A DNA stretch of 64,000 bases, taken from positions 10,890-74,889 of the forward strand of contig DASUGH010000035.1 in the NCBI GenBank assembly GCA_036274155.1. Direction: 5' to 3'. Shown in pieces: positions 15,804-26,150 of this stretch. This DNA is from Gp6-AA40 sp036274155 (GTDB lineage Bacteria; Acidobacteriota; Vicinamibacteria; Vicinamibacterales; UBA2999). Position 1 is the stretch's first letter; each line of letters starts with the position of its first letter. A program made the position numbers and the translations under genes. A model generated the notes under the pieces. That model saw nothing but the letters and a program-made list of their open reading frames with translations, made no database searches and had not been told where the DNA came from.

Positions 15804-16867
15804 CAGATCGTCAGTCCAGCCTCCGCATTGACGTCCCACTCGCCCGTCACGCCGGCGCGGAGCTTCCGCAAACCGGCGGCGGCGATCATCGCCGCATTGT
15901 CGGTCGAGAGCGCAAGTCCCGGCACGAACACCGGCAGCTCGCGCCGTTCGCCGCGCGCCCGCGCGTCCTCGCGCAGGCGGCGATTCGCCGAGACGCCACC
16001 GGCGATGCCGATGCTTCGCGCCCCGTGTTCACGCGCCGCATCGAACAGCTGATCGAGCAGCGTGCCGACGACAACGCGCTGGAAGCTGGCGCAGATATCG
16101 GCCACTTCGACTGCCGGCAGCGCGTCGCCAGGCGCAAGTCCGAGCTCCTCGCGCCGCCGGGTCACGTGCCGCAGCACCGACGTCTTCAGACCGCTGAAGC
16201 TGAAGTCGCGCCGGCCGGGCAGATGCGGCGCATTGCGGTCGGCGTGCGTCAGCCGCGTCTTGGGAAAGAGCACCGCGCGGTCGTTGCCGGACTGCGCGAG
16301 GCGATCCACCGCCGGTCCACCCGGGTAGCCCAGTCCGAGGAGCTTGGCGACTTTGTCGTAGGCTTCTCCGGCCGCATCGTCGCGGGTGCGGCCGACCAGC
16401 GTATAGTCGCCCGGCCGTTCGATGCGATACAGGCTCGTGTGTCCACCCGACACGATCAGAACCACGGCCGGAAGCGGGAGCTCTCCGTTCTCGAGGACGA
16501 GCGATTCGATGTGGCCCGCCAGGTGATGGACCGGCACGAACGGCACTCCGCGGGCCCAGGCCAGAGACTTCGCGAACGACAGACCGACGAGCAACGAGCC
16601 GACAAGGCCCGGCCCCTGCGTCACGGCAATTGCGTCGGCGCGCACGCCTGCCGCTTCGTTCAGCGCGCGCTCGACCACACCGCAGATATCCCGTATGTGC
16701 TGTCGCGCCGAGAGCTCCGGCACGACACCACCCCACGCCCGATGCAGATCGGCCTGCGACGCGACGACGCTCGAGCGGATGCGCCACGGGCGCTGCGAAT
16801 CGCCGGTCTCTTCGACGAGAGCAGCGGCGGTCTCGTCGCACGACGTCTCGATGCCCAGGATCACCAT
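15803..16867 (-). CDS. tsaD: tRNA N6-adenosine threonylcarbamoyltransferase
   Basis: TsaD transfers the threonylcarbamoyl group to A37 of ANN-decoding tRNAs with TsaB/TsaE, which are not in this window. The 354-residue protein starts MVILGIETSCDET, the family signature. It has the metal-binding HxxxH in HHLAGHIE, the GGHTSLY nucleotide segment, and GIAGGVSANRRLR near the C-terminus. I chose ATG 16867 because it puts the signature at the N-terminus; an in-frame TTG at 16891 would add eight residues. It lies 48 nt after mtnA, and the next gene is separated by the 9-nt repeat array that touches its stop codon. Confidence 0.97.
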   Translation of the reverse strand: MVILGIETSCDETAAALVEETGDSQRPWRIRSSVVASQADLHRAWGGVVPELSARQHIRDICGVVERALNEAAGVRADAIAVTQGPGLVGSLLVGLSFAKSLAWARGVPFVPVHHLAGHIESLVLENGELPLPAVVLIVSGGHTSLYRIERPGDYTLVGRTRDDAAGEAYDKVAKLLGLGYPGGPAVDRLAQSGNDRAVLFPKTRLTHADRNAPHLPGRRDFSFSGLKTSVLRHVTRRREELGLAPGDALPAVEVADICASFQRVVVGTLLDQLFDAAREHGARSIGIAGGVSANRRLREDARARGERRELPVFVPGLALSTDNAAMIAAAGLRKLRAGVTGEWDVNAEAGLTI

Positions 16868-16915
16868 GGATGAGGACCCGCGGGGTGGCAAACGCGAGAG
16901 AGCCCGATCATTCGA

Positions 16916-17950
<1,035 letters not shown>

Positions 17951-18242
17951 GTCAGCTGATGATATCAGCGGCCACCGCCCGACTCAGCTTCACGCCGTTG
18001 CACACCGCGTCGGCACCCGGCATCCCGGAACTTCGCGCTGCTGCACTCCTCTGCAAGCCAGTGCCCCCGGCAGTGTGCGGCATCTCTCCTCCACGCGGGA
18101 TTCACGGCCGGTCGTTTCTTGATGGAAAGGCCGTCTCGTGCCGAATAGAGAAAGTGAGAGCGGTCGCCGCGGCCACAAGGGAGTTGGTGGGATTGGCGGT
18201 TGTGCGTAATCCAGACGTGTGCTCTCGGCCGGCTTCCTCGAA

Positions 18243-21200
18243 ATGAGCCTCGTACTCGCGATCGAACCGGATTCCGGACAGGCGGACCGCCTGCGCCAGA
18301 TCATCCGCGACCAGGTTGACGCCGAGCTGGTGATGGTGACGTCCGCCTACGCGGCGATCGTCGCCATGAACCGCCAGGTCCCCGACGTCCTGCTGTTCGG
18401 CCGGTCGGTCGCACACCGTCACCAGAACACGGTCCTCAAGCACCTTCGCTCCCTGAACGACGGCGCCGCTCCGCAGGCGCTGACAATCCCCTCTCTCGTC
18501 GCCGGCGAGGCCCCTCCACAGAAGACGTCTCGCTTCGGATTCGGCTGGGGCCGGCAGGCCACCCCTGATGGACCGGACCCTGGCCGATTCGTCGAGCAGA
18601 TCAACGAGGCGCTCGCCAAGGCCACCGCCGGCAGGCGCCGCAGGGCCGACGCGCCACGGCGCGACGCGCCCGCACCGGCGAGCGACGAATCAGCTGGTCA
18701 CGCGCTCGCGGTCGAGGAGCCGCCGGCCGAACTGGACGAAACAGCGGCAGCCGAGAGTCCGGAAGACGCGCAGATATTCGAGGACGCGGAGGCCGAAGAG
18801 GAATCGGCAACGGCCTTCGAGGAAGAAGACGCCATCGAAGTCGCCGAGGCGTCCGAACCTGCGGTGCAGAGCGTGTTGGCCACCGGCGACAGCGGCAGCG
18901 AGATCGACACGATCATCGATCGGCTCGGCATCAAGCCGGTCGCACTTCAGTTCGAGGGCGCCTCCGACGGTGACGACGAGGAGCCGGCGGAGGAGCCCAG
19001 GGACGCCGATGAAGTGCTCATCGACGTTGACCGGGCCTGGGCGAGCGGCGACGAGCGCGTCGACGCGGAAGTCCACGCCGCCGAGATCGCGCTCATTCAG
19101 GCGCAGGCCGAAGCGAAACTGGCGGCCGAGCTCGAGCGCGTGCGCGCCGAAGCCGCCGAACAGCGAAGGCTCGAGCTCGAGCGCATGGAGCGCGAAGCCG
19201 AGGAGCTGCGTCAGAGGGCCGTCGCCGAGGCGCGGGCGGCCGTCGAGAACGAGGCACGGCAGGCACTCTCAGAAGAGCTGACACGCGTCCGCAGCGTTGC
19301 CGAAGAACGTCTGGCCTCCGAGCTCGCCCGGGCGCGCGCAGAGGCCGAGCAGACGCTCGCGGAGCAGGTCGGCCGGACACGCGAGGAAGCCGAGCGGGCA
19401 CGTGAGGAAGCCGAGGCACGCGCGGCGCAGCTCGCCCAGGCCCAGGCCGAAGCGGAGTCGCTCAGGTTGGCGGCGCTCGAGGAAGCTCGCGCCGAGGCCG
19501 AACGCAAGGCGGCCGAGGAGCTCGAGCTCGAAGTCGCACGCGTCCGTCAGGAGGCCGAGTCGAGGCTGCAGGCGGAGCTGGCGCGCGTGCGCGAGGAGGC
19601 CGAGCACACCCTCGCCGATCAACTGACACGCACACGAACCGAGGTAGAAGAGGCGCGCGAACAGCATGTCGCGCACGTGCTGGCCGAGGCTGACTCGGTC
19701 AAGGCCGCGGCGGTGGAAGAGCGTCAGGCGGCCGAGCAGGCGGCGCGCGAGCTCGAAGCCGAGGTCGCGCGCGTGCGCGCCGAAGCGGACGCCAGGCTGC
19801 GCGAAGAACTGGCCAGGGTCCGCGCGGAAGCGGAGGAAACGCTCGCCGAGGAGTTACGCCGAACCCGCGCCGAGGCCGAGGAAGCGCGGCAGGCGCAGCT
19901 CGCACTGGCGCAGGCCGAAGCTGACTCTGCCCGGGCCGCCGCGCTGGCGGAGGCTCGCGCAGCGGCGGAGCGGAGCGCCGCGCAGGCCCTCGAAGTCGAA
20001 GTGATGCGCGCGCGCGAGGAGACCGAGGCGCGGCTCCACGCGGAGCTGGCGCGCGTCCGTCGCGAAGCCGAAGAAGCGCGCCTGGCGCACGAAGAAGCGC
20101 AGATCCAGGGGCAGGAGGCGCGCGCGCTAGCAGCCGCAGAGGCACGGGCGGCCGCGGAAGACGATGCCGCGCGCGCCCTCGAGGCCGAAGTCACGCGCGT
20201 GCGCGCCGAGGCCGATGCGCGTCTGCAGGCGGAACTGCAGCGTCTTGGGCTCGAGGCAGAACAGGCGCGCGCCGCGCATCAGGACGCCCAGGTCGAGACC
20301 GAGAAGCTGCGCGACACCGCAGCGCGCGAAGCGCGGGCGGCCGCCGAAGAGGCCACCGCCCGGGCGCTCGCCGAAGAAATGGCGCGCGTCAAGGCGGCAG
20401 CGGCGGCGGAACTCGAAGCCGAGCTCGAGGCCGTTCGCCGCGAGGCCGACGAGGCCAGACGCGCCACCCTCGAAGCGCAGCTCGACGCCGAGCGCCTCCG
20501 CGAGGCGGCAAGCCGGGAAGCCCGGATGGCGGCGGAAGAAGCGGCGGCACGAGAGCTCGACGCGGAAGTGGCGCGCGTGCGCGCCCAGGCAGACAACCAG
20601 CTGCAAGCCGAGCTCGAGCACCTGCGTCTCGAGGCGGAGGAAGCGCGCCGCGCCAAGCTCGAAGTCGAACGCGCCAAGCAGGAAGTCGAGGTCGAGGCCG
20701 AACGGATCCGGAACGTTGCCGCAACCGAGGTACGAGCCGCGAGCGAGGCGCGCGCCGCCGCGGAGGAAGCCGCCGCTCGCGCCCTCGAAGCGGAAGTCCA
20801 TCGGGTCCGCATCGAGGCCGAGGCCCGTCTTCAGAGCGAGCTCGAACGAGCGCGGCACGAGGCCGAACAGACTCGGAAGGCGCAGGAAGCCGCGACCGCC
20901 GAGCGTGTGCGGGAGGAGGCCGCTCGCGCCGCCGCCGCGAAAGCTGCCGCCGAAGAGGCGGCCACCCGGCGGCTCGAGGCTGAAACCTCGCGGATGCGCG
21001 AGCAAGCGGAGGCCAGGCTTCAGTCCGAGCTCAACCGCGTGCGCAAAGAAGCCGAGGCGGCGCGTCGCGCCGACCAGGCGGACGCGGAGCGGATCCGCGA
21101 AGCCGCCGCCGAGGAAGCGCGCGCAGTGGCCGAGGCCACCCTCCTGCGCGAAACCGAGCGCGCCAAGGCCGAGGCCAACGCACGCCTGGCGCGCGAAGTC

Positions 21201-22346
21201 GCCGACATGCGCGCCGAGGCCGAGCGGCGGCGAGGCAAAGAGCTCGAGGAAATGCGCGCCCAGGTCTCGCGCCTGCGCGACGCCGCCGCCGAACACGCAC
21301 GGTCTGCCGCCGCCGCCGCGGTCGCTGCCGAGGTTGCCCGCGCCAAGACGGTCAACGTGCCGCAAGCAGTCCGGCGCGCGCCCGAGATGTTCGTGCAGCC
21401 GCCACCGCCGCGGCGCGGGCTGCCCCGCATGCTGCTGCCGATTGCGGCATCGCTGATCGTGATCGGAGCCGGCGGTTACACGCTGGGCCTCGGACCAGCC
21501 CTCAAAGCGACGACAAAAGCAGCCTGGGCAGGGCTCCAGGGCGTCTTCGAGGAGGACAAGACCGACGAGGCCGAGATCCAGCCCGCTCCCGAGCCTGCCG
21601 AAGCGCCGCGGAAGACGCCCAGGAACCGTTCCGCGTCCTCATCGGCATCGTCTTCGTCGTCAGGCAGCGGCGAGATCAGAGTTCAGTCCACGCCGTCGGG
21701 CGCCCAGGTCTTCCTCGACGGCAAACCGCGGGGAACGGCGCCCGTCGATCTGAAGGACGTTCCGGCAGGCACCCACACCGTGGAGCTGCAGGGCGCCAAC
21801 GGCACGGTCAAGACCACGGTCACCGTCCGCGGCGGAGCGCGCACGATCGTCGACGAGACGATTGCTCCCGGCTTCCTGACGATCCTCTCGCGCATCCCGC
21901 TCGAGATTTATCAGGGTGGCCGCCGGCTCGGGACATCGGAGGACGAGAAGATCTCGCTGCCCCCCGGAACCCATCGACTCACGTTCGTCAACCCACGGTT
22001 TGGGTTCCGCAGCGAAATGAACGTGGAGATCAAGGCCGGAGAGGTGTCCGCCTTCAACGTGTCGCCGCCTATCGGACGCGTGAGCGTCAAGACGGATCCT
22101 GGGACGGAGATTTTCGTCGAGGGCGAGAAGGTCGCCGTGGGTCCGATGAGCGAGCTCGAGTTGCCGGTCGGCATGCGCGAGATCACGGTCCGCCACCCGG
22201 AGCTCGGCGAGAAGAGCGTGCGAGTAGACGTCAAGCGGGATCAGACCAACGAGATCACGCTGACACTTGCCAGCCCTGTCGCGTCGAGCACGTCCAGACC
22301 GCGGCTGGCGCCCCTCAGTGCGCCGCCCGCGCCGAGAACCAAGTAG
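18243..22346 (+). CDS. giant coiled-coil protein: pseudo-receiver, coiled coil, TM, three PEGA repeats
   Basis: The 1,367-residue protein has four parts. Residues 1-90 resemble a CheY receiver (LVLAIEPDSGQADRLRQII; QVPDVLLFGRSV), but the acceptor Asp position is Gly. After an acidic linker, residues about 280-1035 are an Ala/Glu/Arg coiled coil with a 63-residue repeat of nine heptads. One membrane segment lies near 1062-1085 (MLLPIAASLIVIGAGGYTLG). Three PEGA-like units follow (1143-1212, 1217-1280, 1282-1345), the first with STPSGAQVFLDGK and the third with TDPGTEIFVEGE. With no signal peptide, the coil should be cytoplasmic and the PEGA units periplasmic. ATG 18243 is preferred to a GTG at 18219. 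No known function; a scaffold linking cytoplasm to envelope is inferred. Confidence 0.85.
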   Translation: MSLVLAIEPDSGQADRLRQIIRDQVDAELVMVTSAYAAIVAMNRQVPDVLLFGRSVAHRHQNTVLKHLRSLNDGAAPQALTIPSLVAGEAPPQKTSRFGFGWGRQATPDGPDPGRFVEQINEALAKATAGRRRRADAPRRDAPAPASDESAGHALAVEEPPAELDETAAAESPEDAQIFEDAEAEEESATAFEEEDAIEVAEASEPAVQSVLATGDSGSEIDTIIDRLGIKPVALQFEGASDGDDEEPAEEPRDADEVLIDVDRAWASGDERVDAEVHAAEIALIQAQAEAKLAAELERVRAEAAEQRRLELERMEREAEELRQRAVAEARAAVENEARQALSEELTRVRSVAEERLASELARARAEAEQTLAEQVGRTREEAERAREEAEARAAQLAQAQAEAESLRLAALEEARAEAERKAAEELELEVARVRQEAESRLQAELARVREEAEHTLADQLTRTRTEVEEAREQHVAHVLAEADSVKAAAVEERQAAEQAARELEAEVARVRAEADARLREELARVRAEAEETLAEELRRTRAEAEEARQAQLALAQAEADSARAAALAEARAAAERSAAQALEVEVMRAREETEARLHAELARVRREAEEARLAHEEAQIQGQEARALAAAEARAAAEDDAARALEAEVTRVRAEADARLQAELQRLGLEAEQARAAHQDAQVETEKLRDTAAREARAAAEEATARALAEEMARVKAAAAAELEAELEAVRREADEARRATLEAQLDAERLREAASREARMAAEEAAARELDAEVARVRAQADNQLQAELEHLRLEAEEARRAKLEVERAKQEVEVEAERIRNVAATEVRAASEARAAAEEAAARALEAEVHRVRIEAEARLQSELERARHEAEQTRKAQEAATAERVREEAARAAAAKAAAEEAATRRLEAETSRMREQAEARLQSELNRVRKEAEAARRADQADAERIREAAAEEARAVAEATLLRETERAKAEANARLAREVADMRAEAERRRGKELEEMRAQVSRLRDAAAEHARSAAAAAVAAEVARAKTVNVPQAVRRAPEMFVQPPPPRRGLPRMLLPIAASLIVIGAGGYTLGLGPALKATTKAAWAGLQGVFEEDKTDEAEIQPAPEPAEAPRKTPRNRSASSSASSSSSGSGEIRVQSTPSGAQVFLDGKPRGTAPVDLKDVPAGTHTVELQGANGTVKTTVTVRGGARTIVDETIAPGFLTILSRIPLEIYQGGRRLGTSEDEKISLPPGTHRLTFVNPRFGFRSEMNVEIKAGEVSAFNVSPPIGRVSVKTDPGTEIFVEGEKVAVGPMSELELPVGMREITVRHPELGEKSVRVDVKRDQTNEITLTLASPVASSTSRPRLAPLSAPPAPRTK
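19989..21161 (+). repeat. intragenic tandem repeat of 189 bp (63 residues) in the coiled coil
   Basis: Segments related to LEAEVTRVRAEADARLQAEL begin at residues about 583, 646, 709, 772, 848 and 911. Spacings are 63, 63, 63, 76 and 63 residues, so most units are exactly nine heptads. Two earlier, longer units (77 and 79 residues) precede them. The series looks like internal duplication of a 189-bp unit. Confidence 0.75.
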
Positions 22347-22362
22347 CGCTCGGCGCACCCGT

Positions 22363-22764
22363 TCAGCCGCCGAGCAGCCTCGCATCGAATGGCACCGGCA
22401 GCAGATCGCTCAATCGGTAACGGCCGGTCTCGCGCCGGAGGTTGGCGAGGATAACCTCCAGATCGCCTCCGAACTCCCACAGAATCTGACGGCAGGCGCC
22501 GCACGGCGGCGTGGGGCTCACCGTGTCGGCGGCCACGACGATGCGCCGGAAGCGGCGGTGTCCCTCTGACAACGCCTTGAACATCGCCACCCGCTCGGCG
22601 CAGATCGTCAAGCCGTACGTGGCGTTCTCGACGTTGCACCCGGTGATGATGGCGCCGTTCTTCGTTTCGAGGGCCGCACCCACCTTGAAGTTGGAGAAGG
22701 CCGCGTGAGCGTGCCGCCGGGCGCGGCGGGCGGCGGCGACCAGCGCCGATGCGTTGGCATTCAC
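22363..22764 (-). CDS. cdd: cytidine deaminase
   Basis: Cdd hydrolyses cytidine or deoxycytidine to uridine forms. The 133-residue protein has the zinc-site pair TICAERV (Cys55, catalytic Glu57) and PPCGACRQ (Cys88, Cys91), plus FKVGAALE and GCNVENATYG for ribose contact. I place the start at GTG 22764, behind GAGGAG with about 8-nt spacing; reading further upstream gives Arg-rich sequence overlapping the salvage leader. It is the last gene of a pdp-punA-cdd unit and ends 16 nt from the convergent coiled-coil gene. Confidence 0.95.
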   Translation of the reverse strand: MNANASALVAAARRARRHAHAAFSNFKVGAALETKNGAIITGCNVENATYGLTICAERVAMFKALSEGHRRFRRIVVAADTVSPTPPCGACRQILWEFGGDLEVILANLRRETGRYRLSDLLPVPFDARLLGG

Positions 22765-22826
22765 TGAGATGCTCCTCGTGATGGTCTGCCGATTCAACGT
22801 ACGTAGCGGGGGCCTTGCCGCCTGCG

Positions 22827-23651
22827 TCAGAGCCGCTCGATGATCCCCTCGAGCAGCGCGATGAACGAACCGCGCACCCGGCGCGCCGTCTCGAGGACCT
22901 CGTCGTGGTCGAGCGGTTGTGGCAGCACACCCGCGGCCATGTTGGTGATGCACGAAACGCCCAGCACCTCCATGCCCATGTGGCGCGCCGCGATCGCTTC
23001 CGGAACCGTGGACATGCCGACAGCGTCGGCACCAATCGTCCGCAGGAACCGGATCTCGGCCGGCGTCTCGTAGCTCGGACCGTGCACGGCCACGTAGACG
23101 CCGCGGCTCACCGGCACGCCGGCCGCACGCGCCGCATCGTGCGCGATCGCGCGCAGGCGCTGCGAGTAGACCTCCGTCATGTCGGGAAAGCGCGGGCCGA
23201 ATCGCTCGTCGTTGGGACCCATGAGCGGATTCGTCCCGAGCAGGTTGATGTGGTCGTCGATTACCATCAGCGCGCCCTGCGCAAACGTCGTGTTGATGCC
23301 GCCAGCGGCGTTCGTCAGGATGATCTCGCGCACACCGAGCCGTCCCATGACGCGAGTGGCGAACGCCGCGGCGGCCGCCTCGTGCCCTTCATAGACATGG
23401 GCGCGGCCTGCCAGTGCCGCGACCCGGCGCCCGGCAACCACACCAATCACGAGACGCCCCGCATGACCAATGACCCTCGACGGCGGCCAGTGCGGAATGG
23501 ACGCGTAATCGAATGCGACCGGGTCGCCGAGCCTGTCGACGAAGTCACCAAGCCCTGACCCCAGCACGACGGCGGTCTTCGGAAGCGCGCCGCAGCGACG
23601 GCGTACCGCTTCGGACGCCTCCTCGACCCGGGCGTAGTCGGACGCACTCAC
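22827..23651 (-). CDS. punA: purine-nucleoside phosphorylase
   Basis: The 274-residue enzyme cleaves purine nucleosides with phosphate to base and ribose-1-phosphate. It matches the trimeric PNP-I/MTAP family: VVLGSGLGDF (phosphate loop), GRAHVYEGHEA, ILTNAAGGINTTF, DHINLLGTNPLMG and RHMGMEVLGVSCITNMAAG. It lies 83 nt after the pyrimidine nucleoside phosphorylase and 62 nt before cdd, so the three genes form a nucleoside salvage operon. Confidence 0.95.
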   Translation of the reverse strand: MSASDYARVEEASEAVRRRCGALPKTAVVLGSGLGDFVDRLGDPVAFDYASIPHWPPSRVIGHAGRLVIGVVAGRRVAALAGRAHVYEGHEAAAAAFATRVMGRLGVREIILTNAAGGINTTFAQGALMVIDDHINLLGTNPLMGPNDERFGPRFPDMTEVYSQRLRAIAHDAARAAGVPVSRGVYVAVHGPSYETPAEIRFLRTIGADAVGMSTVPEAIAARHMGMEVLGVSCITNMAAGVLPQPLDHDEVLETARRVRGSFIALLEGIIERL

Positions 23652-23734
23652 CGGGCAGCCACCGCGGCAGAGCGGTAACCGGGCGCAGCCGTGAGACCGC
23701 TGACGATGGCGCGAGCGATATACATGCAGGTCCG

Positions 23735-25036
23735 TCAGCGCACTGAATCGAGCACCAGCGGCTTCACCGCCGGCGGCGCGTCATCGATGCGCACCGCGCT
23801 TTCAGCGAGGTGGCGAGCGTCTTCCAGTCTTGCAGAGTCGTTGTACAGCAGCTCGAGTACCGCGTCACCCGCGCTCACCAGATCCCCGCGGCCAGCTGCA
23901 ATCAGTATTCCCGCCGCGTGATCGATTGGCGCTCCCACGGCCTCGCGCCCGGCACCGAGCGCCACTGCCGAGCGCCCGACCAGCCCGGCGTCGAGCGACG
24001 CCACATACCCGGAGCGATGAGCGCGAACGAGCTCACGATGACGTGCGCGCGGAAGCCGCGCCGGATCGTCAACCACCCGGGGATCGCCGCCCTGGGCGGC
24101 GATCATCGCTTTCAGCCGCTCGAGCGCTGCGCCCGACTCGAGAGCACGACGGACCACGGCTTCGGCATCGGCGTCGCGGCGAAGACCGCCGGCCACCAGC
24201 ATCCGGCCCGCCAGCCGGACGATGAGATCGGTCAGCTCGGACGGTCCGGAACCGCTGAGCATCTCGATGCATTCCGCGATTTCAACGGCGTTGCCGACGG
24301 CGCGTCCGAGCGGCGCGTCCATGCTGGTGATCACAGCCTCGGCCCTGACGCCGGCGCGCGCGCCGGTGGCGACCATCGACCGCGCAAGCGCGCGCGCGCT
24401 GTCGAGATCTTTCATGAAGGCGCCGTGTCCGCACTTCACGTCGAGGACGAGGGCGCTCGTCCCTTCCGCGAGCTTCTTGCTCATGATGGACGAGGAGATG
24501 AGCGGGATGCTCTCGACTGTTCCGGTAACGTCGCGCAGCGCGTAGAGCTTCTTGTCGGCCGGCGCGAGCGACTTCGTCTGAGCCGTGATGCTCGTCCCGA
24601 CGGCGCGCACGACCTCCTTGAACTCGGGGATCGACAGGTCGACCCGAAACCCGGGAATCGATTCGAGCTTGTCGATCGTGCCGCCGGTATGGCCGAGACC
24701 GCGCCCGGACAGCTTCGGAACGACTGCACCACTTGCCGCCGCGAGCGGTGCGAGGGCAATCGACACCTTGTCGCCCACGCCTCCCGTGCTGTGCTTTCCT
24801 ACTTTGACTCCGGGAAGATCGGAGAGATCCAGGCGCTCGCCCGAGCGGAGCATCGCCTCGGTCAGCCACGCCGTCTCTTCCTCGGTCATTCCCCGAAGAA
24901 CGACCGCCATCAGCAGCGCCGACGTCTGATAGTCGGGAATGGCGCCGGAAGAGGCGCCGGCGACGAAGTGGTCGATCTCCTGACGCGTCAGGGAGTGCCC
25001 GTCGCGTTTTCGCGCGATGACGTCGACGAAATGCAT
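23735..25036 (-). CDS. pdp: pyrimidine-nucleoside / thymidine phosphorylase
   Basis: The 433-residue protein belongs to the glycosyltransferase-3 phosphorylases. It has KVGKHSTGGVGDKVS (the phosphate/pyrimidine signature), KLSGRGLGHTGGTIDKLE, DKKLYALRDVTGTVESIPLI, SKKLAEGTSALVLDVK and the C-terminal RAHRSGYVASLDAGLVG. Length fits Pdp and DeoA alike, and thymidine versus uridine preference cannot be told by eye. The start is ATG 25036 (MHFVDVIARKRDG); 15 residues upstream in the frame are not family-like. It heads the pdp-punA-cdd operon and is divergent from the MGMT gene. Two GGAATTC copies lie 20-34 nt upstream. Confidence 0.95.
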   Translation of the reverse strand: MHFVDVIARKRDGHSLTRQEIDHFVAGASSGAIPDYQTSALLMAVVLRGMTEEETAWLTEAMLRSGERLDLSDLPGVKVGKHSTGGVGDKVSIALAPLAAASGAVVPKLSGRGLGHTGGTIDKLESIPGFRVDLSIPEFKEVVRAVGTSITAQTKSLAPADKKLYALRDVTGTVESIPLISSSIMSKKLAEGTSALVLDVKCGHGAFMKDLDSARALARSMVATGARAGVRAEAVITSMDAPLGRAVGNAVEIAECIEMLSGSGPSELTDLIVRLAGRMLVAGGLRRDADAEAVVRRALESGAALERLKAMIAAQGGDPRVVDDPARLPRARHRELVRAHRSGYVASLDAGLVGRSAVALGAGREAVGAPIDHAAGILIAAGRGDLVSAGDAVLELLYNDSARLEDARHLAESAVRIDDAPPAVKPLVLDSVR

Positions 25037-25080
25037 GAAAGAGCGGTCAGTATACGGAATTCTGGAATTCTCAAGGCACA

Positions 25081-25139
25081 ATGCTCAATGAAATGCACTG
25101 CGCAACGCTCGGCAGCCTTTTGTCCTGGGCATTGAGCAT
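25081..25139. repeat. inverted repeat between pdp and the MGMT gene
   Basis: ATGCTCAATG (25081-25090) and its perfect complement CATTGAGCAT (25130-25139) flank 39 nt in the divergent promoter region; a further related GCGCATTGA follows at about 25140. It may be a cruciform or operator, or a decayed repeat. Confidence 0.45.
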
Positions 25140-25156
25140 CGCGCATTGATTTCCCC

Positions 25157-25474
25157 ATGTCAGACTTCAAAGCGCGGGTCATGTCGGCGGTGCGGCGAAT
25201 TCCACGCGGGCGTGTGGCCACTTACGGCGATATCGCCGGGCTGGCCGGCTCACCCCGCGCGTGGCGCGCTGTCGGCACGATCATGCGTGAATGCCGCGAT
25301 CCGGCAACGCCGTGTCACCGGGTGATCGGCGCCAATGGCAGCCTCGGCGGTTGGACTGGCAGCCTGCACACGAAACGCGAGCTGCTCCGGGCAGAAGGCC
25401 TCGACGTGGGGATCGCGCGCGTCCGGCGCTTCCGGGACGTCCGATGGATGCCTCGCCGGCCAGGCACCCGATGA
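25157..25474 (+). CDS. MGMT-type DNA alkyltransferase, single-domain
   Basis: The 105-residue protein is the C-terminal methyltransferase domain alone: RGRVATYGDIAGLAG, RAVGTIMRE (the Arg-finger helix) and the active-site PCHRV with Cys53, followed by GSLGGW. The retained Cys distinguishes it from alkyltransferase-like (Atl) proteins, where it is Trp. It should be able to accept an alkyl group, but the short form without the N-terminal domain resembles the Atl/YbaZ size class. It is divergent from the salvage operon. Confidence 0.9.
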   Translation: MSDFKARVMSAVRRIPRGRVATYGDIAGLAGSPRAWRAVGTIMRECRDPATPCHRVIGANGSLGGWTGSLHTKRELLRAEGLDVGIARVRRFRDVRWMPRRPGTR

Positions 25475-25601
25475 GCGAGGCCGCCGCCCGGCTGTTCCGC
25501 ATGCTCCGCCTCCGGACAGCTCCACAAACGGCCGGTTTTCCACGTAAAAAATGACGCGGCAACCCTCGTCCGCCGGCCCCCCGTCCAAAGGATCAGGAGT
25601 C

Positions 25602-26150
25602 GTGAATTCGCCCGATCTCGAGCTGGCCCGGCGCTGCGGGCAGGGCGACATGGCGGCGTTCGAGGAGCTGTATCGGACGCACGCACCGAGGCTCTACACT
25701 CTGATGCTCCGAATGACGGGGTCGGAGGCGGATGCGGAGGACCTGCTTCAAGAGGTGTTCATGCAGGCCCATCGCAAGCTCGCAGGATTCAGGGGAGAAT
25801 CGAGCCTCGGCACGTGGCTCTACCGGATGGCGGTCAACCAGTGCCTCGACTTCCTCAGGGGGCGCCAGACGAGGATGGCCCGCGCCACCGGCTCCTACGA
25901 CGACGATGAGGTGGCCGAACCGGAGGCCCCGGCACCAGTCATTCCGGCAGCCATCAGCCGCGTCGACCTCGAGCGCGCGATTGCGCGGCTGCCCGACGGC
26001 TGCCGGACGGCGTTCGTGCTCCACGACGTGGAAGGGTTTGCGCACCAGGAGGTGGCCGCGATGCTGGGCATCTCGGAGGGAACGTCCAAGTCACAGGTAC
26101 ACAAGGCCCGGTTCAGGCTCCGGTCCATGTTGAGCGCGACAGTCAGATGA
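25602..26150 (+). CDS. ECF-type RNA polymerase sigma factor
   Basis: The 182-residue protein has sigma region 2 (FEELYRTHAPRLYTLMLRM, DAEDLLQEVFMQAHRKL, TWLYRMAVNQCLDFLR) and region 4 (AIARLPDGCRTAFVLHDVEG, EVAAMLGISEGTSKSQVHKARFRLR). Start GTG 25602 is preferred, behind AAAGGA at about 8-nt spacing; an ATG at 25551 in the same frame lacks a ribosome site. Its stop overlaps the anti-sigma ATG (26147-26150). Autoregulation of the operon is likely by analogy with ECF/anti-sigma pairs. Confidence 0.92.
   Translation: MNSPDLELARRCGQGDMAAFEELYRTHAPRLYTLMLRMTGSEADAEDLLQEVFMQAHRKLAGFRGESSLGTWLYRMAVNQCLDFLRGRQTRMARATGSYDDDEVAEPEAPAPVIPAAISRVDLERAIARLPDGCRTAFVLHDVEGFAHQEVAAMLGISEGTSKSQVHKARFRLRSMLSATVR

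Noticed and set aside
20127..21365. 412-codon open frame on the minus strand opposite the coiled coil
   Set aside because: It mirrors the Ala/Glu/Arg codon bias of the repetitive plus-strand gene, gives a low-complexity Gly/Leu/Phe protein and has no ribosome site or domain.
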